The notes under the pieces: model-generated
Told to the model about the DNA's origin: nothing
What the model saw: the letters and a program-made list of their open reading frames with translations, nothing else
Databases searched by the model: none
Part shown: positions 22,719 to 30,065 of the stretch, in pieces
How positions within the stretch are numbered: position 1 is the first letter of the stretch
Layout: every line of letters begins with the position of its first letter
NCBI RefSeq assembly: GCF_022346885.1
Contig: NZ_JAKRNK010000003.1
Span: 372,001 to 436,000, forward strand
Direction: 5' to 3'
DNA length: 64,000 nt
Source of the DNA: Paenibacillus sp. ACRRX
GTDB taxonomy: Bacteria; Bacillota; Bacilli; Paenibacillales; Paenibacillaceae
Program-made: the position numbers and the translations under genes

Positions 22719-24662
22719 ATGAAATGGGACGAATTTTTCGTTACCGGCGAACCGATGATCTATGGCGCTATGGTCAGCATCGTGCTTGTATCACTTGCCA
22801 TCCTTGTAGGCTTAACCTACTTTAAGAAGTGGGGCTATCTCTGGCGTGAGTGGCTGACTACTGTCGATCACAAGAAAATCGGTATCATGTATATTCTATC
22901 CGCACTTGTCATGCTGTTCCGCGGCGGTGTAGATGCGCTTATGATGCGTACGCAGCTCGCAGGACCAGACATGAAGTTCTTGGATGCGCAGCACTATAAT
23001 GAAGTATTTACGACTCACGGCATCATTATGATCTTATTTATGGCAATGCCATTTATTATCGGCTTGATGAACGTAGTTATTCCGCTCCAGATTGGTGCAC
23101 GCGACGTTGCGTTCCCACGCCTGAATGCGGTAAGCTTCTGGCTCTTCTTCTCAGGAGCCATGCTGTTTAACATTTCTTTTGTTATCGGTGGATCTCCAGA
23201 TGCAGGTTGGACGGCTTACTTCCCGCTTGCAAGTCTTGAGCTTAGCCCAACAGTAGGTAACAACTTCTACTCGATTGCATTGCAGATTGCAGGTATCGGT
23301 ACGTTAATGACAGGTGTTAACTTTATCGTTACGATTCTCAAAATGCGTGCTCCAGGCATGAAATTAATGCGTATGCCTATGTTTACATGGTCCGTATTAA
23401 TTACATGTGTCATTATCGTATTTGCGTTCCCTGTCTTGACAGTTGCGCTGGCGCTAATGATGTTCGACCGTATGTTCGGCGCACAATTCTTTACGATGGC
23501 GAACGGCGGTATGGATATGCTCTGGGCCAACCTGTTCTGGGTATGGGGCCATCCAGAGGTATATATCGTTGTATTGCCTGCATTCGGTATTTACAGTGAA
23601 ATTATTTCTACATTCTCACGCAAAAATCTTTATGGATACAAATCGATGGTCATCAGTATGGTCGCGATTTCACTCTTGTCCTTCCTTGTATGGGCGCATC
23701 ACTTCTATACGATGGGACACGGAGCTATGGTTAACGGATTCTTCTCCGTTACGACGATGGCAATTGCCATTCCGACCGGGGTCAAAATATTTAACTGGCT
23801 CTTCACCCTCCATAAGGGTAGGATACAGTTTACAACACCGATGCTTTATTCACTCGCGTTTATTCCGATCTTTACGATCGGTGGCGTAACCGGCGTTATG
23901 CTTGCAATGGCGAGTGCCGATTATCAGTACCATAACACGATGTTCCTGGTTGCTCACTTCCACTACGTATTGATTCCAGGTACAGTATTTGCGGTTATCG
24001 CAGGTATGTACTACTGGTTCCCTAAATTGTTCGGCTTCCGCCTGAACGAGCGTCTTGGTAAGCTTGCATTCTGGTTAATTGCAATCTGCTTTAACGTGAC
24101 ATTCTTGCCATTGTTCTTCTTGGGACTAAAAGGAATGACACGCCGTATGTACACGTATTCTGCAAGTACCGGCTTCGGGCCGCTTAACTTGCTTGCGACA
24201 ATTGGTTCCATTGGACTTGCTATCGGTTTTGCAGTGCTCGTATACAGCATCTACTGGAGTTTCAGATACGAGCCGCGCGATACAACAAGCGATCCGTGGG
24301 ATGCACGTACACTTGAATGGGCAACACACAGTCCTGTTCCTGAATACAACTTTGCGGTCACTCCAAATGTGAAAAGCTTGGATGCATTCTGGTTCTGGAA
24401 GAAAGACAAACAGCCTTTATTTGAAGATAAGATTGAAGAGATTCATATGCCTAACAACAACGGGCAGCCATTCGTACTTGGTGTTATTTTCTTCTTCTTC
24501 GGATTCTTTATGATATTCAGCTGGTGGACACCAGCAATCATTTCGGGTGTCGCGATTGTGATTATGCTTGCAGTGCGTTCCTTTGAACGTGATCATGGTC
24601 GTCATATATCGGTGAAGGAAATCAACAAGACGGAACAACAATTGCGGGGTGATAAAGCATGA
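22719..24662 (+). CDS. qoxB: Cytochrome aa3-600 menaquinol oxidase subunit I
   Basis: The 647-residue catalytic subunit, about 15 transmembrane helices, holding the low-spin heme and the heme a3-CuB centre where oxygen is reduced and protons are pumped. Diagnostic motifs are FTTHGIIMILF (heme ligand His), WVWGHPEVYIVVLPAFGIYS (CuB His and the cross-linked Tyr), WAHHFYTMG (two CuB His) and HFHYVLIPGTVFA (the two heme-ligand His). TTVDHKKIGIMYI near residue 48 is the usual N-terminal signature. AGGAGTC precedes the ATG. Its last four bases overlap qoxC. Confidence 0.95.
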   Translation: MKWDEFFVTGEPMIYGAMVSIVLVSLAILVGLTYFKKWGYLWREWLTTVDHKKIGIMYILSALVMLFRGGVDALMMRTQLAGPDMKFLDAQHYNEVFTTHGIIMILFMAMPFIIGLMNVVIPLQIGARDVAFPRLNAVSFWLFFSGAMLFNISFVIGGSPDAGWTAYFPLASLELSPTVGNNFYSIALQIAGIGTLMTGVNFIVTILKMRAPGMKLMRMPMFTWSVLITCVIIVFAFPVLTVALALMMFDRMFGAQFFTMANGGMDMLWANLFWVWGHPEVYIVVLPAFGIYSEIISTFSRKNLYGYKSMVISMVAISLLSFLVWAHHFYTMGHGAMVNGFFSVTTMAIAIPTGVKIFNWLFTLHKGRIQFTTPMLYSLAFIPIFTIGGVTGVMLAMASADYQYHNTMFLVAHFHYVLIPGTVFAVIAGMYYWFPKLFGFRLNERLGKLAFWLIAICFNVTFLPLFFLGLKGMTRRMYTYSASTGFGPLNLLATIGSIGLAIGFAVLVYSIYWSFRYEPRDTTSDPWDARTLEWATHSPVPEYNFAVTPNVKSLDAFWFWKKDKQPLFEDKIEEIHMPNNNGQPFVLGVIFFFFGFFMIFSWWTPAIISGVAIVIMLAVRSFERDHGRHISVKEINKTEQQLRGDKA

Positions 24663-25255
24663 AGATCGATAACACGCTGCCGCTAGAATATCAGACGGAA
24701 GAGAACAGTAACCGCATCTTTGGCTTCTGGATCTTCCTCGGCGCGGAGATCGTGCTCTTCTCGACTCTGTTTGCCGTTTACTTTACGCTTTGGACCCGTT
24801 CGGGCACTGGCCCTTCGGCTGCAGAAATATTCCAGATCAAGCCTGTATTGCTGGAAACGTTCTTGCTTTTAACAAGTAGCTTTACGTGCGGTCTAGCTAT
24901 TCATGCCATGCGCTTAGGTATGAAGAAGCCATTTATGACGTTTATGGCGATCACTTTGCTGCTAGGTCTCGGGTTCTTAGGGATCGAAATCTATGAGTTC
25001 GTCACTTATGTTCACGAAGGCGCAACTTTGCAAACGTCTGCGTTCTTGTCCAGCTTGTTTGTCTTGTTAGGCACGCACGGAGCCCACGTTACAATGGGTC
25101 TGTTATGGGGTTCAGGCATTATGATTCAAACCCAGCGTGAAGGCTTTACACACGACACAACGAACAAATCGTTTATTTTCTCGCTGTACTGGCACTTCCT
25201 TGACGTTGTCTGGATCTTTATCTTCAGCTTTGTATACTTGAAAGGATTGATGTGA
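24659..25255 (+). CDS. qoxC: Cytochrome aa3-600 menaquinol oxidase subunit III
   Basis: A 198-residue subunit III with five helices. ENSNRIFGFWIFLGAEIVLF and the ending SLYWHFLDVVWIFIFSFVYL are the standard signatures of COX3-type proteins; it stabilises subunit I and the proton path. It overlaps qoxB (ATGA), showing translational coupling, and is followed one base later by qoxD. Confidence 0.93.
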   Translation: MKIDNTLPLEYQTEENSNRIFGFWIFLGAEIVLFSTLFAVYFTLWTRSGTGPSAAEIFQIKPVLLETFLLLTSSFTCGLAIHAMRLGMKKPFMTFMAITLLLGLGFLGIEIYEFVTYVHEGATLQTSAFLSSLFVLLGTHGAHVTMGLLWGSGIMIQTQREGFTHDTTNKSFIFSLYWHFLDVVWIFIFSFVYLKGLM

Positions 25256-25256
25256 C

Positions 25257-25544
25257 ATGAAACAACTATTCCCGATTCGTCATGTGATGGGATACGTCTT
25301 CTCTCTCATCCTTTCTGTAGTCGCGCTAGCGGTCATCGTCTGGGATATGTCTTTTACGACAGGACTTACGATTCTACTCATCTGTGCTGCCATCCAAGCA
25401 GCTGTTCAGTTGTTTATGTTTATGCACATTGACGAAGACAAGTCGAACAAAGCTTCGAACTATACCAATATCGCTTACGCGCTGTTTGTTGGTCTGGTCA
25501 CGATCTTTGGTACACTGTTTACGATGATCTGGGGTTACTTGTAA
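25257..25544 (+). CDS. qoxD: Cytochrome aa3-600 menaquinol oxidase subunit IV
   Basis: A 95-residue three-helix membrane protein of the CyoD/QoxD family. HVMGYVFSLILSVVALAVIV, then VQLFMFMHIDEDKSNKASNY and the final helix are typical. It is the small assembly/stability subunit and closes the operon ahead of a strong terminator. Confidence 0.92.
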   Translation: MKQLFPIRHVMGYVFSLILSVVALAVIVWDMSFTTGLTILLICAAIQAAVQLFMFMHIDEDKSNKASNYTNIAYALFVGLVTIFGTLFTMIWGYL

Positions 25545-25578
25545 GAGCCAAGAGCTCAAGTAGCCACGCAACCACGAC

Positions 25579-25616
25579 AAAGCAGCCATCCTTTCACTGG
25601 ATGGCTGCTTTTTTGT
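25579..25616. terminator. Terminator between qoxD and amt
   Basis: AAGCAGCCATCC and GGATGGCTGCTT pair around a short loop, with TTTTTT on the plus side and TTTGTC on the minus side. It can serve both convergent transcripts. Confidence 0.92.
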
Positions 25617-25672
25617 CATTGAATTGGACCTATGAAATAGTTAGCATACTCAGGCTTACTTCATCATCTATC

Positions 25673-26941
25673 TTAACGGTGAGAAGTTACACTTTTCATC
25701 TGCTCTGGATAGCCATAAGAGCCATGCTCGCTCATATCTAGACCGACCAGTTCTTCTTCCTCTGTAACCCGAAGCCCCATCACTGCCTTCATAATGGCAA
25801 GGACTGCATACGAAGCAAAGAAAGCAAATGCGGCACAGACCGCAACGCCCATTGCTTGAACCCCCAATTGCTCCAGTCCGCCACCATAGAACAAGCCTGG
25901 CTTGCCAACACCTACTTTATCCACCAGCTCAGGTGCAGCAAATAAGCCATTAGATAACGTCCCCCATACTCCGGCCATCCCGTGAACAGATAATGCGTAG
26001 ATCGGATCATCAATACCTAGCTTGTCAAACATTCGCATGCTTCCATATACGAGCCCACCTGCAACTAAGCCGATTACGATAGCCGCCCAAGATTCCACAA
26101 AAGCACAGGATGCGGTGATTGCAACAAGCCCCGCCAATGCACCATTAAGCATTGTAGGGATATCAGCTTTGCCCATCAGTACCCAAGAGATTAACAAGGC
26201 AGCTGCAGCCCCAGCTGCCGCGCCCAACTGCGTATTCACAGCTATAAATCCGAAAAAGCTGCCATCCCCCGCCGTAATGGTACTACCTGCATTAAAACCA
26301 AACCAGCCGATCCACAACAGCATGACACCTAAGGTGGTAAATACCTGGTTATGCCCTGGAATCTCATTGGGCTTTCCAGATGGATGATATTTGCCAAGAC
26401 GCGGCTTAAGCAGTATGGTAGCGGCCAATGCGGCCATTGCTCCCGTTAAGTGAACAACAGTTGAGCCCGCATAATCTTGCTTCCCATGTTCGGCAAGCCA
26501 TCCGCCACCCCATATCCAATGCGCAATGACCGGATAGATTACAGCAGAGAAGATTACTGCAAAGATTAAATACACTGACAGCTTTGCTCTTTCTGCAAAG
26601 CCTCCCCAAGCTACAGACATCGAAATCGCGGCAAATGCCAATTGGAACATAAACATAACCGTCGGTGCTATCGCGCTTCCTTCCGGCACTTCCTTCATAT
26701 CAAACGCAAAGAAATCGCCCCAGCCTATTATAGGGCCGCCCTGTGTACCGAAAATAATAGCATAGCCAACCGCCCAAAACACCAGCGACACAATTGCCAC
26801 AGAAAACACGGTTTTACCTGCTATATGGCCTGCATTTTTCATTTGTGTAGAACCTGCTTCTAACATAATGAACCCACACTGCATAAATAACACCAATATT
26901 GCCCCCAACATTGTCCATATTGCGCTAGTTCCTAACTCCAT
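25673..26941 (-). CDS. amt: Ammonium transporter (AmtB/NrgA family)
   Basis: A 422-residue, 11-helix ammonium channel. Core residues are recognisable: FWAVGYAIIFG, MFQLAFAAISMSVAWGGFAER (Phe gate), YAGSTVVHLTGAMAAL (the first pore His), WIGWFGFNAGSTITAG and VHGMAGVWGTLSNGLFA (the second pore His). The C-terminal segment after the last helix is the usual regulatory tail. No glnK/P-II gene is adjacent, unlike B. subtilis nrgAB. Three perfect GlnR/TnrA boxes upstream indicate induction under nitrogen limitation. The Shine-Dalgarno before the ATG is weak. Confidence 0.92.
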   Translation of the reverse strand: MELGTSAIWTMLGAILVLFMQCGFIMLEAGSTQMKNAGHIAGKTVFSVAIVSLVFWAVGYAIIFGTQGGPIIGWGDFFAFDMKEVPEGSAIAPTVMFMFQLAFAAISMSVAWGGFAERAKLSVYLIFAVIFSAVIYPVIAHWIWGGGWLAEHGKQDYAGSTVVHLTGAMAALAATILLKPRLGKYHPSGKPNEIPGHNQVFTTLGVMLLWIGWFGFNAGSTITAGDGSFFGFIAVNTQLGAAAGAAAALLISWVLMGKADIPTMLNGALAGLVAITASCAFVESWAAIVIGLVAGGLVYGSMRMFDKLGIDDPIYALSVHGMAGVWGTLSNGLFAAPELVDKVGVGKPGLFYGGGLEQLGVQAMGVAVCAAFAFFASYAVLAIMKAVMGLRVTEEEELVGLDMSEHGSYGYPEQMKSVTSHR

Positions 26942-27022
26942 TCTGACCAGTCCCTTCGCAATCTAATATGATGTTATATTTCTTGCATTTGTTCACGTCT
27001 AGAAGCAAAAACCCTTAATAGA

Positions 27023-27039
27023 TGTAATGTTACATAACA
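27023..27039. promoter_or_regulatory. GlnR/TnrA box 1 of amt
   Basis: TGTAATGTTACATAACA fits the consensus TGTNA-N7-TNACA at every fixed position, centred 90 bases before the amt start. Confidence 0.85.
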
Positions 27040-27084
27040 CAAACCAAATCATTTTCTTAGTATTTTAAAGATACAGCACATTTA

Positions 27085-27101
27085 TGTCAATATATATAAC
27101 A
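27085..27101. promoter_or_regulatory. GlnR/TnrA box 2 of amt
   Basis: TGTCAATATATATAACA fits TGTNA-N7-TNACA at every fixed position, 62 bases beyond box 1. Confidence 0.85.
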
Positions 27102-27208
27102 TAACTTTTTAAATTTATAAATTATCTGCTTAAAAACACTAAATTTAACGTATTAAATAAGCTGAATCCCATAAGAAATCCATTCACACGGATCAAAATC
27201 CGAATTCA

Positions 27209-27225
27209 TGTCATATTAACTTACA
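27209..27225. promoter_or_regulatory. GlnR/TnrA box 3 of amt
   Basis: TGTCATATTAACTTACA fits TGTNA-N7-TNACA at every fixed position, 124 bases beyond box 2. It lies between the upstream gene's terminator and amt, so amt is the only plausible target. ACATCA-AATG-TGATGT (27231-27246) is a further small palindrome beside it. Confidence 0.75.
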
Positions 27226-27310
27226 TACATTACATCAAATGTGATGTCCTTTGTTTTCTACAACTCCAGATCCTGTTTAGAGTGAACACAAGCTGAGGCA
27301 AAGCAGACAG

Positions 27311-27349
27311 CAAAAAGCCCGGAGAGCAGTTGCAACTACTCTTCGGGCT
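27311..27349 (-). terminator. Terminator of the VTT-domain gene
   Basis: On the minus strand AGCCCGAAGAG pairs with CTCTCCGGGCT and is followed by TTTTTG. Confidence 0.88.
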
Positions 27350-27397
27350 GCTTCGTATTCATCTAATGGCACTCAAAAGGCTGACAGTCATTAAAAA

Positions 27398-28048
27398 TTA
27401 CATGGATTGCCGTTGATCTGCTGCTGCAGCCGACTTCGACTCCTGATGCTTGGCCGTAGCTTTAGTAAACCGAGCTTCAATCTTCTTGCTAATAAATAAA
27501 GATATGCCTATAAATAAAACAACGTATATTAACTCAATCGGATGACGAACAAATCTCTCCAGATCATGTCCGATAATAGAAACAGAGAATACCATCAATG
27601 CTTTCCCAAACAGAATCGCAATCAAGTACGAGCGCAGCCGCATTTGCGCGACCGCAGCTACCATGTTAATAATAACAAACGGGCCTACTGGGAAAATACT
27701 TAATAAAAACACATAGCTAAATGCATTGTGGCGTACCCACAGCATCGCTTTTTGTACTTTGGGCTTCTGTGACCAGCGTTCCAAATACCGATGCCCCGCT
27801 ATTTTGCGTATGATCAGAAATGTGACCAGGCAACCACTGACAATCCCAATCCATGAATAGAGGAATCCTAACCACAATCCATATACGGCAGCATTCACAC
27901 CTACGATGATCATCGTAGGGAGTGGCGGTATAAATGATTTCATAAATGTCAGCAGAATGCCGGGAAGCGGTCCAAAGGAACGGAACGTCTCCATAAATGC
28001 CGTCAAATGTTCTTCTGTCAAATAAGAAGCTATATCTGCTATTACCAT
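27398..28048 (-). CDS. TVP38/TMEM64 (VTT domain) membrane protein
   Basis: A 216-residue integral membrane protein of the DedA/VTT superfamily, relatives of which act as lipid scramblases or flippases. Features are FRSFGPLPGILLTFMKSFIP, NAAVYGLWLGFLYSWIGIVS, and the family signature FLLSIFPVGPFVIINMVAA. The positively charged C-terminus is Ala/Lys/Gln-rich and cytoplasmic. ATG 28048 is chosen, although the Shine-Dalgarno is weak; an in-frame TTG at 28099 has AAAGGA 4 bases upstream and is the alternative. Substrate unknown. Confidence 0.78.
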   Translation of the reverse strand: MVIADIASYLTEEHLTAFMETFRSFGPLPGILLTFMKSFIPPLPTMIIVGVNAAVYGLWLGFLYSWIGIVSGCLVTFLIIRKIAGHRYLERWSQKPKVQKAMLWVRHNAFSYVFLLSIFPVGPFVIINMVAAVAQMRLRSYLIAILFGKALMVFSVSIIGHDLERFVRHPIELIYVVLFIGISLFISKKIEARFTKATAKHQESKSAAAADQRQSM

Positions 28049-28352
28049 GAATGAGCACCTGCACCCTCTACTGCACAACCCGCTGTCGACATGCCTCAAC
28101 CCGTCCTTTATCTATCAGCTTCCATACGATGGCTATATCTATGTGACCTTTGCACTAGCATACCATAAATAATGAAACGAACGGTTTGGTTCCAGAAAAA
28201 AGAAGAAGCAAACGACTATGTGCGCTTCACAAATTCATCTAATAGTCATAACTGTATAAGATCAATATTCATCCGCTCATTATGGCTAGTCCATCAGCCT
28301 TAAAAAACACCCTTGCCTTAAGTCTCACACTGCCCCACCAAATCATCCTGCT

Positions 28353-28469
28353 TTAAGCTATTCTAATAAAAGATATCTCTATTTTCCTTGCCCAATCTCG
28401 CATCAGTAGAATGATGGGCACCGGCATTCGTCCAAGCTGTGTCAAGGAATATTCCACCTTCAGGGAAAC
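28353..28469 (-). pseudogene. HxlR-type regulator, C-terminal remnant
   Basis: The minus strand encodes VEYSLTQLGRMPVPIILLMR followed by DWARK and a stop, which matches the end of HxlR/YodB-type winged-helix regulators (xYxLTxxGxxLxPhhxxhxxW). No start or first half is present: in-frame stops appear just upstream at about 28493. It faces a nitroreductase remnant, and hxlR-type genes are commonly divergent from nitroreductase genes, so a once-functional pair has been deleted down to its two ends. Confidence 0.6.
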
Positions 28470-28528
28470 CAATGAATACAGAAAGAACAGTCATTTTAAG
28501 AGAAGAAGGAATTATTACGGGAGACTAA

Positions 28529-28627
28529 CTTGGTATTTCTTGTATGGTTGCCTTTGGTTATCATGTCAGTAATCCCTACCCCAAGACTCGTCAAACGATA
28601 GGACAAGTAGTGCAGTGGGTCAAATAA
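28529..28627 (+). pseudogene. Nitroreductase, C-terminal remnant
   Basis: The plus strand encodes CMVAFGYHVSNPYPKTRQ then TIGQVVQWVK and a stop, matching the end of NAD(P)H nitroreductases (xhxAhGyPxexPxPKxRxxxxxxhxW). The frame is closed by a stop immediately upstream (28526-28528). The catalytic and FMN-binding portions are missing. Its terminator survives at 28643-28677. Confidence 0.6.
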
Positions 28628-28642
28628 AATATTACTTCTTAA

Positions 28643-28677
28643 CGGGACACCACCTAGGCTGGTGTCTCTTTCTTTGT
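28643..28677 (+). terminator. Terminator of the nitroreductase remnant
   Basis: GACACCA (28646-28652) pairs with TGGTGTC (28660-28666), followed by TCTTTCTTTG. Sequence from 28678 to 28823 shows no further gene. Confidence 0.7.
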
Positions 28678-28823
28678 TTGCTAATATGATTCCCTAAGTG
28701 TCAGTTGATGCGCTTGCATCAGGCTCATTTAGACTCATATCCCTAAATTAGTAATATCGCCTAGTCCCTCGCCTAATGACATCGCATAAAATAGGATGGA
28801 ATTTCAAAGAAAAGAGGGAACCT

Positions 28824-29912
28824 ATGGCCAGCTTTCATGAAGCCTATAAAGCCAAAACACGCTTGGCACCAGCTTATCTCAAGAAAAAAGGGATTGTAGG
28901 CATCGGTGTGGGATACGTGAATCCCGCCAAGCCAAGTAAAGGGGCAAGCGTCATCGTTTATACTGCGAAAGCATCGGCCGCAGCGAAGCTTTCCATACCT
29001 AGTGCCGTAACGACCAGCAGTGGAGGATCATCGGTATCCGTACCAATACGAGTTATCGTGTCGGGTCACATCAAAGCCAATAAGGCTACAATCAGTCAAT
29101 TGCGCGATCGAATCCGTCCCGTGCCAGCTGGCTACAGCGTCGGATACCCCAGTATTCCAGGATCCGGCGGCGTATCTGGGACAGCCGGTCTGATCGTAAT
29201 TAACAACCCGCAGCGCAATCAATTGCTCATTTGCAGCAATAACCACGTGTTAAATCGCAACAATACTGCTGGGTTCTCCGAGACCGTTCAACCAGGAGCC
29301 GCAGACGGCGGAAATACCGTCACGGATCGTATCGGACGACTCGAACGGTTCATAAGACTGCAGCCAAACGCAACTAACTTCCTTGATGCAGCAACTTCAA
29401 TTCCGCTTAGCAATAGCCTCCTTAATCCCCGTTATGCAGGTGTTGGCGTCATTCCCGGCCATTTGCTGACCTATCGCGTTGGTGAACGTTTTAAAAAATC
29501 AGGCCGCACGACAGGGTTTGTCAGAGGTACGGTTGAATCCGTAAATTCAGACTTTAATGTCGATTACGGCACCTACGGCGGACTAGGTACTATATTGTTC
29601 CGCAATCAAACAGTCGTACTAGGCAGCTCTGCTGTATCTTTGCCGGGCGATTCGGGTTCCGTATGGCTTCGGGACAGCGACAGCTTTGCAGCCGCAGTCA
29701 ATTACGCTTCTACTTCTAACGGTCTACGCTCTATCAGTTATCCTTTCAACTGGTTCGCTCAAGCATTTAATGTGCTGGTTGCCAGACCCGCTGGATCAAC
29801 TGGACGCGTAAAAGGAAAGCGACAGACCAGCCCAGCTTACGCCCAACCACTCACAGCAAGACAGTTGTCCAGCATCAAAATCGTAAGAGCTCGACGCGCG
29901 CGGCGAAAATAG
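28824..29912 (+). CDS. Trypsin-like serine peptidase without signal peptide
   Basis: A 362-residue chymotrypsin-fold peptidase. The triad can be placed as His in LLICSNNHVLN, Asp in FLDAATSIPL and Ser in SLPGDSGSVWL, with the helper segment KSGRTTGFVRGTV preceding the oxyanion side. The N-terminal ~100 residues (KKGIVGIGVGYVNPAKPSKG) form a separate alpha/beta-like part with a Ser/Ala-rich linker. No signal peptide or membrane helix is seen, so it is either cytoplasmic or exported another way. The C-terminus is strongly basic (RARRARRK). ATG 28824 has GAGGG 6 bases upstream. The substrate is unknown. Confidence 0.75.
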   Translation: MASFHEAYKAKTRLAPAYLKKKGIVGIGVGYVNPAKPSKGASVIVYTAKASAAAKLSIPSAVTTSSGGSSVSVPIRVIVSGHIKANKATISQLRDRIRPVPAGYSVGYPSIPGSGGVSGTAGLIVINNPQRNQLLICSNNHVLNRNNTAGFSETVQPGAADGGNTVTDRIGRLERFIRLQPNATNFLDAATSIPLSNSLLNPRYAGVGVIPGHLLTYRVGERFKKSGRTTGFVRGTVESVNSDFNVDYGTYGGLGTILFRNQTVVLGSSAVSLPGDSGSVWLRDSDSFAAAVNYASTSNGLRSISYPFNWFAQAFNVLVARPAGSTGRVKGKRQTSPAYAQPLTARQLSSIKIVRARRARRK

Positions 29913-29997
29913 AATTGTCCGCTTTGACGTTTTATCCCCAAATGACTTCTACTTGTATTTGCCCCTAATTACACCGACCACTTTTTCTCATATACAT

Positions 29998-30036
29998 GAA
30001 GGCTGGGTGGATTATCCGCTCAGCCTTATTATTACG
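29998..30036 (+). terminator. Terminator of the peptidase gene
   Basis: AAGGCTG and CAGCCTT pair with inner GGAT/ATCC, followed by ATTATTA. Confidence 0.65.
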
Positions 30037-30065
30037 GGAAGGTATCCAATATTAAATCAATCATG

